From Bin87 sp964502995 (GTDB lineage: Bacteria; Chloroflexota; Dehalococcoidia; Lucifugimonadales; UBA3495), in contig CAZCZB010000007.1 of assembly GCA_964502995.1 (NCBI GenBank), positions 18,301 to 82,300 of the forward strand: DNA of 64,000 nt, written 5' to 3'. Positions 43,637 to 52,072 of this stretch are shown here, piece after piece (position 1 is the stretch's first letter; each line of letters opens with the position of its first letter). Both the position numbers and the translations under genes were made by a program. The notes below the pieces were generated by a model. It was given only the letters and a program-made list of their open reading frames with translations, did no database searches and had not been told where the DNA came from.

Positions 43637-43695
43637 GGATTAAACCTGTAATCGAACGAGTTTGGTAGTTTCCGAGGCTTGATTGAACCGGAAAA

Positions 43696-45477
43696 CTACC
43701 TGCGCCGGGGTCCGGGACCGCGCGCTCCGGGTACGTTGCCGCCGCGCCGGTTGTTACCGCCGCCGCGCCGCCGACGTCCGCTGCCGCCACGGAAATCACC
43801 AACGATGTCCTCGGCGAATCGGATCTTGCCCGCATCGGGAGCGAGGTTAGGCAGCCCGGCGAGCAATTCGCTCATATCTTCGCCCAATATCTCTTCGCCT
43901 TCCTCGAATTCCTCTTCGGTTTCATCCACGTCTTCGATAACGTCGTCGATGGTCAGTTGGTCCAGCGCATCAACGCTGATTCCAGTCGGCTCGGCTTCCG
44001 GTGGCGCAGCTTCAGCGGCGGCCTCTGCAGCCGCGGCCGCTTGCTCTTCGGCCAACAAGGCAGCGAACAGGGCCTCTTCGTCGTAATTCGGGTCGGCGGC
44101 CGGTTCAACGATGGGTTCTTCTTCGGCCACCTCTGCCACCGGTTCCGTCACGGCATCCACCGGTTCCTCAGCGATGGGCGTGGACTCAACCACTGTTTCT
44201 GCACCTTCCGCCGCTTCGACGGTTTCGACGGTCAGTCCGGTATCGGCAATTGCAGCCTCGGCCGCTTCCGCCACCGGCATCACCTCCGCCTCGTCTTCAG
44301 TTTCCAGAGCTGCCGCTTCTGCCGCCGCCAGACGTTGGGCTTCGGCCAATGCTGCCGCCGCGGCCCGCTCGGCCGCGATCCGGGCAGCTTCAGCCGCACG
44401 AGCGGCGCTCAAAGCCTCCCATTGCTCAACGTTCTTGATGTCCAGGCGCCAGCCGGTAAGACGGGCCGCCAACTTGGCGTTCTGTCCGTCCCTGCCTATG
44501 GCCAGGGACATCTGGTTTTCGGGGACCACTACGTATGCGGTCTTGTCCTCTGGCTCCAACTCCACCCGCTGGACTTCGGCAGGACTCAAGGCGCGTTTGA
44601 TGAGTTCACCGGGGTCGCCGTTCCACTCGATCACGTCGATTTTTTCGCCCTGCAACTCGTTGACCACGCTCTGGATGCGGTTGCCCCGCAACCCGATGCA
44701 GGAACCCACCGGGTCAACGCCATCCTGATGTGACGCGACCGCTACCTTGCTGCGTATGCCGGGGTCGCGGGCAATGGCTCGAATTTCAACCGTGCCGTTG
44801 CCGATTTCGGGGACTTCCGCTTCCATAAGGCGGCGCAGGAGGTCGCGATGCGCCCGGCTCACAACTACCTCAGGGCCCCGGGTGGTCTGTTGCACTTCAA
44901 CCAACAGGACCTTCAGGTTCTGGCTCTTGCGATAACGCTCGGTACCCACCTGGTTATCGGGGCGCATGATGCCGCGGGCCCGGTTCTGGTTCTGGGCCTG
45001 GTTCGGGTTCAGGTTGATGAATACGGTGCCCTTTTCGACGCTCTCCACGCTGCCGTTGATGATTTCTCCCTGGTAGCCGGAGTATTCCTCAAACGTCTTT
45101 TCGCGCTCGGCTTCGCGCAGGCCCTGCATCAGCACTTGCCTGGCGGTCTGGGCGGAAATGCGGCTGGTGTCGTACGACACTTCCTCAGATTCAGGTATTT
45201 CAGTATCAATCTCCGCATTCGGTGCGATTGTGAGCGCTTCGGCCAGGGAAATCTCGGTTTCCGGATCCTCCACTTCGGACACTACAGTGCGCAGCGGGAA
45301 TATGCTGATGTCGCCGGTGTTGGGGTTCAATTTCACCGCCAGGTTCTTGGCGCCGGCTACGCTGTCTCTGCGGAACGCAGTGGCCAACGCAATCTCAACC
45401 TTGTTGAGCACCAGTTCCTTGCGCAGGCCTCGCTCGGCGGATAACTGATTCAATGCCATCATGAAATCGCTTTTCAT
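43696..45477 (-). CDS. nusA: Transcription factor NusA with long acidic Ala-rich tail
   Basis: NusA binds RNA polymerase and nascent RNA and affects pausing, termination and antitermination. The N-terminal domain, S1 (GYQGEIINGSVESVEKGTVFIN) and KH domains (GSCIGLRGNRIQSVVNELQGEKIDVI, AIGRDGQNAKLAARLTGWRLDI) fill about the first 350 residues. The remaining 240 are Ala/Glu-rich with several EEP and AAE runs and end in an Arg/Gly-rich segment (GRRRRGGGNNRRGGN). GGAGG lies 6 nt before the ATG. No rimP gene precedes it. Confidence 0.96.
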   Translation of the reverse strand: MKSDFMMALNQLSAERGLRKELVLNKVEIALATAFRRDSVAGAKNLAVKLNPNTGDISIFPLRTVVSEVEDPETEISLAEALTIAPNAEIDTEIPESEEVSYDTSRISAQTARQVLMQGLREAEREKTFEEYSGYQGEIINGSVESVEKGTVFINLNPNQAQNQNRARGIMRPDNQVGTERYRKSQNLKVLLVEVQQTTRGPEVVVSRAHRDLLRRLMEAEVPEIGNGTVEIRAIARDPGIRSKVAVASHQDGVDPVGSCIGLRGNRIQSVVNELQGEKIDVIEWNGDPGELIKRALSPAEVQRVELEPEDKTAYVVVPENQMSLAIGRDGQNAKLAARLTGWRLDIKNVEQWEALSAARAAEAARIAAERAAAAALAEAQRLAAAEAAALETEDEAEVMPVAEAAEAAIADTGLTVETVEAAEGAETVVESTPIAEEPVDAVTEPVAEVAEEEPIVEPAADPNYDEEALFAALLAEEQAAAAAEAAAEAAPPEAEPTGISVDALDQLTIDDVIEDVDETEEEFEEGEEILGEDMSELLAGLPNLAPDAGKIRFAEDIVGDFRGGSGRRRRGGGNNRRGGNVPGARGPGPRRR

Positions 45478-45541
45478 CGTCGTCCTCCGCCAAACGGATG
45501 GGTGTCAAATAGTTTCTTGCGGCCCCTGGTCTTACAAGAAT

Positions 45542-45564
45542 CAGGCGGGTACACGCCCCGCCTG
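45542..45564 (-). promoter_or_regulatory. Hairpin in the nusA leader
   Basis: CAGGCGGG and CCCGCCTG form a perfect 8-bp stem with a 7-nt loop in the approximately 160-nt nusA leader. No T-run follows on the transcribed strand, so it is not a simple terminator. Confidence 0.4.
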
Positions 45565-45643
45565 AAACATGCTTGAACCTCTCGCTGCCGGTGCGTTGGC
45601 CGGTGGCCGCCGCTCCCTAGCAACAGGGCGTTTGTCTGTCGGC

Positions 45644-45672
45644 ATTATAGCATCGGCACGGGCCAGGGGCAA
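45644..45672 (-). promoter_or_regulatory. Promoter of the nusA-ylxR-infB-rbfA-truB operon
   Basis: TTGCCC, 17-bp spacer and the consensus -10 TATAAT on the minus strand, with a predicted start near 45637. Confidence 0.7.
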
Positions 45673-45721
45673 GGCGAGCGCACTCCGGTCGCCCGAACAC
45701 GTTGGCCGGCAACCTGCGAAA

Positions 45722-46672
45722 TCACCACCAAATCTTTCCTTGAGCCTCTTGCGCCAGAGTCTGATAATCCTTGGTCCAAAGCTGGCTGCTCAGGTATTTC
45801 CACCCTCCGTCCGCCAGCAGGCAAACCACATTGCCGCTCTCCATGCGCTCGGCGTGCTTGAGCGCGCCGGCGATCACCGATCCCGACGATATGCCGGCGA
45901 AGATGCCCTCTTTGTCCATCAATTCCTTGGTCATGTAGAACGAATCGAAGCTGTTGACCAACAGCCGATTGTCCAACATATTGATGTCTAGGATGGGAGG
46001 TATGAAACCGTCCTCAAGCCGTCTGAGGCCGGAAATGAAATCGTCGGGCTCAGGTGCGACCGCGATGATCTTGATGTCACTCCGGTGCTCCTTCAGTCTT
46101 CGTGCGTTGCCCATCAGGGTGCCGCCGGTACCGAGCCCGGCGACGAACACGTCAACGTCCGGCAGAGCGTCGACAATCTCCTGACCGGTGCCGGCATAGT
46201 GGGCTTCCGGATTGCCTTCGTTGCCGTACTGGTACAGCATCAGATAGTCGTGAGGATTTTTCTCCACCATTTCCTGGGCGACAACGACGCTGCCGTTGGT
46301 TCCCAGCGTGCCATCCGAATACACGATCTCAGCGCCGTAGGCTTCCAATAAGTGTGTTCGTTCAACCGACACGTTTTCGGGCATCACCACCTTGACCTTG
46401 TACCCTTTGAGTCGCCCGATCATCGCCAGCGAAATGCCGGTGTTTCCCGATGTGGGTTCCAGGATGGTGCGCGATGGTGAAATCTCACCGTCCGCCTCGG
46501 CTCGCTCGATCATTTTCAGTGCGATGCGATCCTTGACGCTGCCGGTGGGGTTTTGCCCCTCCAGTTTGGCGTACAAGCGGACCGACGGGTTGGGGCTGAG
46601 GTTTGGCAGTTCCACCAGCGGCGTGTTGCCAATGGTGGCCAATAACCCTTTATAGGTGGCCTTGGTGAGCAT
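45722..46672 (-). CDS. Cysteine synthase, CysM-like with closing C-terminal tail
   Basis: This PLP enzyme adds sulfide (or a protein-bound thiocarboxylate) to an activated serine. The PLP Lys is in QNPTGSVKDRIALKM and the substrate loop is EPTSGNTGISLAMIG; GLGTGGTLMGNARRL binds the cofactor phosphate. The C-terminus reads LLADGGWKYLSSQLW and ends QEAQGKIWW, which resembles the lid of mycobacterial CysM, an enzyme that uses O-phosphoserine and the CysO thiocarboxylate. The MoeB-like gene upstream fits that route, but no cysO or mec gene is in the window. Confidence 0.85.
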   Translation of the reverse strand: MLTKATYKGLLATIGNTPLVELPNLSPNPSVRLYAKLEGQNPTGSVKDRIALKMIERAEADGEISPSRTILEPTSGNTGISLAMIGRLKGYKVKVVMPENVSVERTHLLEAYGAEIVYSDGTLGTNGSVVVAQEMVEKNPHDYLMLYQYGNEGNPEAHYAGTGQEIVDALPDVDVFVAGLGTGGTLMGNARRLKEHRSDIKIIAVAPEPDDFISGLRRLEDGFIPPILDINMLDNRLLVNSFDSFYMTKELMDKEGIFAGISSGSVIAGALKHAERMESGNVVCLLADGGWKYLSSQLWTKDYQTLAQEAQGKIWW

Positions 46673-46731
46673 CAGGGGCTTCCCGGTGTTGGCGTTCGTA
46701 TGGGTGTGGTCGGTGCGAACCGGAATGACGC

Positions 46732-47580
46732 CTAGACGGCGCCGGCGGTCAGGGCGGCGGGTTCCGGAACCTCGGCAACGCCACAGAACACTTCGTAGTC
46801 AATGAGTTCAGTCACCGTCGGAGCGTCGCCGCACAGTGGGCATCCCGGATTGCGGCGCAAACGCACTTCCCTGAATTGCATGCTGAGCGCGTCGATCACC
46901 AGCAGGCGGGACGACAGGCTTTCGCCAATGCCAAGGATGTGCTTGAGGGCCTCGGTTGCCTGAATTGACCCAACCAGTCCGGTCAGCGCGCCCAGCACGC
47001 CGGCCTCGGCGCAGTTGGGCACCATGCCGGGAGGCGGCGGCGCGGGGAACAGGCAACGGTAGCATCCCTGTCCCGGCAGGAATACGGTCGCCTGCCCGTC
47101 GAAAATCAGGATGCTGCCGTCGATCAGCGGCTTGCCCAGCAGGTAGCAGGCGTCGTTAACCAGGTATCGGGTGGCGAAGTTGTCGGCGCCGTTGATGACG
47201 ATGTCGTACTGGCCGATGATGTCGAAAGCGTTCTCGGAGGTCAGCCACGTTTCGTGGAGCACAACGTCCACTTCCGGATTGTAGGACTGGATGTTGTCCT
47301 TGGCGGACTGCACCTTGGGTCGCCCGACGTCGGGCGTGTGGTGCAGGATCTGTCGTTGCAGATTGGACAGTTCAACCACGTCGAAGTCAACGATTCCGAT
47401 CTTGCCTACGCCCGCGAGGGACAGATACACCGCGGACGGGGAACCCAAACCGCCAGCGCCAATGATCAGGGCGCTGGATTCCATCATTTTGCGTTGGCCG
47501 GAACTGCCGACATCCTGCATGATGATGTGACGGCTGTAGCGTTTTACCTGGTCTGGGGTCAACCGAAGAGGCTGGACCAT
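46732..47580 (-). CDS. moeB: ThiF/MoeB-family adenylyltransferase
   Basis: Such enzymes adenylate the C-terminal Gly-Gly of ubiquitin-like sulfur carriers (MoaD, ThiS, CysO). The N-terminal ATP-binding block ALIIGAGGLGSPSAVYLSLAG, the DFDVVELSNLQRQ segment and the zinc pairs CYRC and CPLC are intact in 282 residues. The catalytic-Cys region is not clear by eye. There is no C-terminal rhodanese domain. It sits between an Rrf2 regulator and cysM, so its carrier may feed cysteine synthesis. Confidence 0.88.
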   Translation of the reverse strand: MVQPLRLTPDQVKRYSRHIIMQDVGSSGQRKMMESSALIIGAGGLGSPSAVYLSLAGVGKIGIVDFDVVELSNLQRQILHHTPDVGRPKVQSAKDNIQSYNPEVDVVLHETWLTSENAFDIIGQYDIVINGADNFATRYLVNDACYLLGKPLIDGSILIFDGQATVFLPGQGCYRCLFPAPPPPGMVPNCAEAGVLGALTGLVGSIQATEALKHILGIGESLSSRLLVIDALSMQFREVRLRRNPGCPLCGDAPTVTELIDYEVFCGVAEVPEPAALTAGAV

Positions 47581-47818
47581 TTTGGATCCCTCCGTGTGGT
47601 TAGTGTCCGGTGATTGCTTCAGGGTTCGTTAGGTAGCGGAAGCGCCCACAAAAAGCAAAGACCTGCGCCCACGCGCCGAGTGGCGCAAAGTACCGGGCAC
47701 AGGCCGCGAGCATCTCGATATGCCGCCTGTCCCCTATGTCATGGGACAAGCGCAGGAGAAGCGTGCTAACAGGGGGCGAAACATCGGCAATCACTCTATC
47801 GCCGGGCCGCGATTGTTG
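47581..47818 (-). other. Structured leader or spacer between rrf2 and moeB
   Basis: The 238 bp contain two good stems on the minus strand: TGTCCC/GGGACA and TGCGCC/GGCGCA, the latter followed by a T-rich stretch (GGTCTTTGCTTTTTG). A 64-codon open frame crosses it but has no recognisable family or ribosome site. I regard it as a candidate structured mRNA leader of moeB-cysM. Confidence 0.35.
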
Positions 47819-48292
47819 TCAAGCAGAGACGGGAGTCGGCAACGGTTGCCATTGTTCGATGCCGCGGTCAGATTCGACAATCAGCGCCTTCTGTCGTTCT
47901 GCAAGGTGATCGAGGGTGGTGGATTCCAACACCTTCTGGATTGATTCTTCGACCGATTGCCAGATTTCTTTCTGAGCGCACGAGCCGGCGAACATGCAAT
48001 CCGTGGGCAGGGTGAGACAATCCATCGGCGATGAGTTGCCGTCAAGTTCCTGCATCACATCGTACAGATTGACCTGGTCGGGGTCCCTGGCCAGCAGGTG
48101 GCCGCCCTGCGGGCCCCGGCGGCTGTGGACAAACCCGCTCTTGTTCAACGCGGACATCAAGCGTTCCAGATACGGTTCCGGAATACCCTGTCGGTACGCA
48201 ATGACAGAGGTCTGCACGGGCCCCTCTCCATAACGCATTGCCAACTCAACCAATGCGCGGACGCCGTAATCAACTCGCATGGGGATGCGCAA
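47819..48292 (-). CDS. Rrf2-family transcriptional regulator, Fe-S type
   Basis: Rrf2 regulators (IscR, CymR, NsrR) control sulfur, Fe-S and nitrosative-stress genes. The winged helix starts MRIPMRVDYGVRALVELAMRYG; the cluster region has three Cys in DCLTLPTDCMFAGSC (C-x6-C-x5-C). A TTG at 48292 is chosen because GGAGG lies 7 nt ahead and MRIPMRVDYG is the family N-terminus. It has 157 residues. Placement directly upstream of moeB and cysM suggests control of cysteine or sulfur-transfer genes. Confidence 0.88.
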   Translation of the reverse strand: MRIPMRVDYGVRALVELAMRYGEGPVQTSVIAYRQGIPEPYLERLMSALNKSGFVHSRRGPQGGHLLARDPDQVNLYDVMQELDGNSSPMDCLTLPTDCMFAGSCAQKEIWQSVEESIQKVLESTTLDHLAERQKALIVESDRGIEQWQPLPTPVSA

Positions 48293-48391
48293 AACGATAC
48301 CTCCGTCGCCACAGATTATACCGAATGCGCACGACGTATGCCAACCTCCTGCCTGGAGCGTCGGAAATCGTCGCAACTGGGTGGCAATTCA

Positions 48392-48823
48392 TCAGGACTG
48401 CACCGGCTCCGAGTTGTTCCTGCGGTCATACACGGTGATGTACGTACCGAGCCCGGTGGCGATCAGTTGACCCTCGCTGCCGGTAATTTCCATGTCGCCG
48501 ACTATGATTCGGCCTCCCCTGCTCTTGATGGCGGTTCGCGCCGTGAGTTCCCCTTCGCGCGCCGGCGCGATGAAGTTGAGCTTCAGTTCGATGGTTACCG
48601 CGTGTTCACCCTCTTTCAGCACCGATTTGCAGGCCCTGAAAAATGCGTAATCAGCCAATGCCACCAGCAGCCCTCCCTGCACGGCGCCCGCGCTCTGCAG
48701 GTGGCGGTTGTCGATTTCCATGAACGCGGTGCCGACACCGTCGGCGGATATACCGGGCCGGATGCCGAGCAGCGTGGCAAAGGGGCCGTCCTGGTTGACT
48801 TGAGATGAATCGGTTTGTGTCAT
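48392..48823 (-). CDS. PaaI-type hotdog thioesterase
   Basis: The 143-residue protein has the hotdog signature HLQSAGAVQGGLLVALADYAF followed by VTIELKLNFIAPAREGELTARTAI and GRIIVGDMEI. Members hydrolyse acyl- or phenylacetyl-CoA thioesters. The usual HxGG before the central helix is replaced by VQGG, with the Asp in ALADYA retained, so catalysis is likely but the substrate is unknown. ATG 48823 is the start. Confidence 0.82.
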   Translation of the reverse strand: MTQTDSSQVNQDGPFATLLGIRPGISADGVGTAFMEIDNRHLQSAGAVQGGLLVALADYAFFRACKSVLKEGEHAVTIELKLNFIAPAREGELTARTAIKSRGGRIIVGDMEITGSEGQLIATGLGTYITVYDRRNNSEPVQS

Positions 48824-48964
48824 GGTGGCGTCCCTGTGTGTGGATATGATTGCGACAAGATTATATCGACGGCAGGCCATGCGCGCTCCGTTGTGATGGT
48901 CTATACTTCCAACATCTGGGCCGGCAGTGTTCGGCCCGATCCATCTGACCCAGACGCTAACCGG

Positions 48965-49342
48965 ATGACGAAAGGACTGCTCACCACCCTGGCCGTGATG
49001 CTGGTTTGCACAATCATTCCGGTTGCGCAGGTGCTTTTGGCCCCATTCGGCCCGTTCCTGGGCGCGTACTTTGGCATCCGTTCGTACGACATAGGCAACC
49101 GTACCCCGCTGTTGGCCGCCACCATATTCGGATGCGCCGTCGGAGTCGCATCTGCTGTGATATTAGCGGCAATCGCAATCGTGATGATGCTGGCGTTGCC
49201 AATGCCGTCTCGTTTTGTAATCCTGACCTGGATCGCGGTGGCTGTATTTGCCTCCTACGTGGCTGGCATGAGCACGCTGGGTGGCCTGTACCGACTGATT
49301 AAAATGCAGTCCACCGTGGTTCCGGCGACCGAAACGGACTGA
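48965..49342 (+). CDS. Small membrane protein of unknown function
   Basis: The frame encodes three or four hydrophobic helices: LLTTLAVMLVCTIIPVAQVLL, FGCAVGVASAVILAAIAIVMM and WIAVAVFASYVAGMSTL. ATG 48965 gives 125 residues; an in-frame ATG at 48896 would add 23 polar residues. No family was recognised. It is followed after 3 bp by larB and may be co-transcribed, although no functional link is obvious. A TATACT hexamer lies at 48905. Confidence 0.6.
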   Translation: MTKGLLTTLAVMLVCTIIPVAQVLLAPFGPFLGAYFGIRSYDIGNRTPLLAATIFGCAVGVASAVILAAIAIVMMLALPMPSRFVILTWIAVAVFASYVAGMSTLGGLYRLIKMQSTVVPATETD

Positions 49343-49345
49343 GCC

Positions 49346-50134
49346 GTGGACCCCGCAGCCCTGTTGAACCTATTGGAGCAGGTGCGCGACGGCAGCGTAC
49401 CCGTATCCGACGCAGCGCAAGCCCTCCGGGACATGCCCTACCAGGATCTGGGCTACGCCCGCCTGGACCACCACCGCCCCCTCCGAACCGGATGGCCTGA
49501 AGTGGTGATGGGCGAGGGTAAAACAACCGAGCAAATCGCGGGCATAGTCCGTTCGATGGCGGGCCGGGGCCACCCCGTCCTGGTTACCAGGACCACAGCA
49601 GAAGCGCACCATGCTGTGATAGCGGAGGCACCTTCCGCGGAGTACCACGAACTGCCGCGCTGCATAGTGGTGCGCGATCCGATGGCTCCCGAACCGGCCG
49701 ACGTGGGATTGCTTATCGTAACTGCGGGAACCGCCGATCTGCCCGTGGCCGAGGAAGCGGCCCTGGCGGCTGAATTGATGGGGTGCCGCGCCGGCCGCCT
49801 CTACGACGTGGGAGTTGCCGGACTGCACCGTCTATTGGATAACACGGCAACCCTGCAACGGGCTCGGGTGTTGATCGTTGTCGCCGGCATGGAAGCCGCG
49901 CTGGCCAGCGTTGTAGCCGGAATGGTGTCATCCCCGGTGGTGGCAGTCCCTACCTCGGTTGGTTACGGCGCCAGTTTCAACGGTCTGGCCGCGTTGTTGG
50001 GCATGCTGAACGCGTGCGCGCCCGGGGTTGGGGTGGTCAACATCGACAACGGTTTTGGAGCGGGTTACCTGGCTGCGCTGCTATGCTTGATGCCGTCGCC
50101 TGGCGACGGCCCAAGTTCCGTGGATCGCGATTGA
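49346..50134 (+). CDS. larB: LarB-type pyridinium-3,5-biscarboxylate mononucleotide synthase
   Basis: LarB carboxylates and hydrolyses nicotinate adenine dinucleotide in the first step of the nickel-pincer cofactor of lactate racemase. The C-terminal AIR-carboxylase-like domain shows ADVGLLIVTAGTADLPVAEEA, VAGMEAALASVVAGMV and PVVAVPTSVGYGASFNGLAALLGML. The N-terminal part (ALRDMPYQDLGYARLDHHRPLRTG) is typical too. It has 262 residues from GTG 49346. larC and larE are not in the window, so the pathway may be completed elsewhere. Confidence 0.88.
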   Translation: MDPAALLNLLEQVRDGSVPVSDAAQALRDMPYQDLGYARLDHHRPLRTGWPEVVMGEGKTTEQIAGIVRSMAGRGHPVLVTRTTAEAHHAVIAEAPSAEYHELPRCIVVRDPMAPEPADVGLLIVTAGTADLPVAEEAALAAELMGCRAGRLYDVGVAGLHRLLDNTATLQRARVLIVVAGMEAALASVVAGMVSSPVVAVPTSVGYGASFNGLAALLGMLNACAPGVGVVNIDNGFGAGYLAALLCLMPSPGDGPSSVDRD

Positions 50135-51093
50135 ACCGGCGCGGTTGGCTCCTGCTGGTGCTGCCGGCGCTGGCGGTTTTCGCCGGCCTCCTGGTCTATG
50201 GCGATCTGCGCAATGTCCGGGAACTGTTGGCAGACGCCCCCGCGCCTTACGGAGCGTTTGGCGCCGCCCTGGGCCTGGCTTTCGTCAACTACATCCTCCG
50301 TTACGTGCGCTGGGCGATCTACCTGCAATCCCTGAACATTCGGGCGCCTCTGTGGGTGAACGTGCAGGTTTTCGCCGCCGGCCTCGCCCTCTCCATCACC
50401 CCGGGCAAGGTTGGAGAGCTTCTGAAATGTGCGTGGTTGAGCCGTCGCGCCGGCGTGCCCGTTTCCGCGTCCGCGCCCGCCGTGGTCATGGAACGGCTCA
50501 CCGACGTGATATCCGTAGCTGCGCTGGGACTGGTCGGTGTCGCCCTCCTCCCGTTGGCGGTATCGCTGACTGTGCTGGCGGTCCTGGCCGCGATGGGAGT
50601 GATCGCCGCGCTCGCGGCATCCAGATACGGCGTTCTGGTGTTGCGCTTGCCACTCCTGCGACGCTGGCAGCAACCCCTGGAACATTCCCAGGAAGGGTTT
50701 CGGCATCTCATGTCTCCGCGTCTATTGATTGCCGGCATCGGTCTGGGCGCTCTCGCGTGGGCTGCCGAGGGGATTGCGCTATGGGTGCTGGTAATTGGGC
50801 TGGGCGATTCCCTCTCACCTGTCGTGGCGGTTCCAATATCCGCTGCCGCCGCGTTGGTCGGTGCGATCACCGCATTGCCCGGCGGGCTGATCGGGTTTGA
50901 GGGCAGCATGGTGGCGCTTCTGGTGCAGACCGGATTGGACAATTCCCACGCTGCATTCGCAACCCTGCTGACCCGTTTGGCAACGCTGTGGTTCGCAGTG
51001 CTCATCGGGCTGTTCGCGTTTCTGTGGCTCACCAAATCCGGGACCGCCTCCGAAACGGCCGGTGACGCTGCAACCGCGCGGCGAGCCGGTTGA
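50083..51093 (+). CDS. Lysylphosphatidylglycerol-synthase-like integral membrane protein
   Basis: The 336-residue protein has about eight helices and the hallmarks of the LPG_synthase_TM family (UPF0104): NYILRYVRWAIYLQSL, the ITPGKVGELLKCAWL motif and ALPGGLIGFEGSMVALL. It lacks a catalytic soluble domain, so it may be a flippase-like or lipid-transfer protein. It starts within the larB end (ATG 50083, 52-nt overlap) and overlaps the next gene as TGATG, forming a coupled pair with the prenyltransferase. Confidence 0.82.
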   Translation: MLDAVAWRRPKFRGSRLNRRGWLLLVLPALAVFAGLLVYGDLRNVRELLADAPAPYGAFGAALGLAFVNYILRYVRWAIYLQSLNIRAPLWVNVQVFAAGLALSITPGKVGELLKCAWLSRRAGVPVSASAPAVVMERLTDVISVAALGLVGVALLPLAVSLTVLAVLAAMGVIAALAASRYGVLVLRLPLLRRWQQPLEHSQEGFRHLMSPRLLIAGIGLGALAWAAEGIALWVLVIGLGDSLSPVVAVPISAAAALVGAITALPGGLIGFEGSMVALLVQTGLDNSHAAFATLLTRLATLWFAVLIGLFAFLWLTKSGTASETAGDAATARRAG

Positions 51094-52004
51094 TGATGGG
51101 CTATCTCATCGCACTGTGCCAATCCATGCGCCCACGCCAGTGGGTCAAGAACCTGCTGGTTCTGCTCCCGCTGTTGTTTGCCGTCGATATAGTTTGGTCT
51201 CCGGACGATCCGGTTACATTGGTGGCCTATGCGCCGGGGCTTGCCATCCTGGTCTTGTCGTTCTGCGCCTTGTCTTCTGCGGTGTACCTCATCAACGACG
51301 TGGCCGACCGGGATTTTGACCGCGAACACCCTACCAAGCGGTTTCGACCCATTCCGTCCGGGAGGTTGCCGCTATGGTTGGCGGCCACCGCAATAGTGGC
51401 GCTGGCGGCAGCCGGTATCGCAGGTTTGTACGCTGCATCCACAACCCAGGGCATACAACTCGTGAGCATTGGCGCGATCTATCTGATCGTGAATGTCGGT
51501 TACTCGCTGCGCCTCAAACGGATCGCCCTGGTGGACGTGATGCTGGTTGCCGGAGGATACGTGCTGCGTGCAGTCGCCGGCGCGGTGGCTGTGGGCGCGA
51601 CGCCGTCTCCCTGGCTCTACGCGGTAACCGCCGCCGGCGCGCTGTTCATAGTAGTTGGGCGTAGATACGCCGAGGCTCGGCTGGCGGGACCCGATCCCGA
51701 CGGGCAGCGCACGACCCTTCACCACTACGCTCCGCCGCTGGGCGGGCAGTTGCTGATCCTGTCTGCAACCGCCGCATTGGTCAGCTATACGCTGTACGCT
51801 GTAGAGGGAGACAATTTGCCCGACAACAACACCATGCTGCTCACCGTGCCGCTGGTCATTTTCGGCCTGTTCCGTTACCTCTACCTGCTGAACAACAGCG
51901 GCGATGCCGAGTCCCCGGAAATTCTGATGCTCAAGGACGCCCCCCTTCTGGTGGCGATAGCGGCCTGGCTGGTTGTTGCCGGCGCGGTCCTCGTGTTGAA
52001 TTGA
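51093..52004 (+). CDS. UbiA-family prenyltransferase (decaprenyl-phosphate phosphoribosyltransferase-like)
   Basis: UbiA enzymes attach polyprenyl groups to acceptors in the membrane. The first Asp-rich motif NDVADRDFDREHPTKRFRPIPSG is complete, and GYSLRLKRIALVDVMLVAGGYVLRAVAGA follows; the second motif region is degenerate. The N-terminus MRPRQWVKNLLVLLPLLFA resembles the branch that makes decaprenylphosphoryl-5-phosphoribose. About nine helices occur in 303 residues. It is coupled to the gene upstream, which suggests a shared lipid-linked role. Confidence 0.85.
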   Translation: MMGYLIALCQSMRPRQWVKNLLVLLPLLFAVDIVWSPDDPVTLVAYAPGLAILVLSFCALSSAVYLINDVADRDFDREHPTKRFRPIPSGRLPLWLAATAIVALAAAGIAGLYAASTTQGIQLVSIGAIYLIVNVGYSLRLKRIALVDVMLVAGGYVLRAVAGAVAVGATPSPWLYAVTAAGALFIVVGRRYAEARLAGPDPDGQRTTLHHYAPPLGGQLLILSATAALVSYTLYAVEGDNLPDNNTMLLTVPLVIFGLFRYLYLLNNSGDAESPEILMLKDAPLLVAIAAWLVVAGAVLVLN

Positions 52005-52072
52005 TTCGGACACCCGCGCGGCGTCTGATCAACTTGGGATGGTCCGCTTTGTCCCCATTTCCGGTCGGCCGG

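Noticed and set aside
47600..47794. 64-codon minus-strand frame between rrf2 and moeB
   Set aside because: No ribosome site, no recognisable family and it overlaps stems that look like RNA structure.
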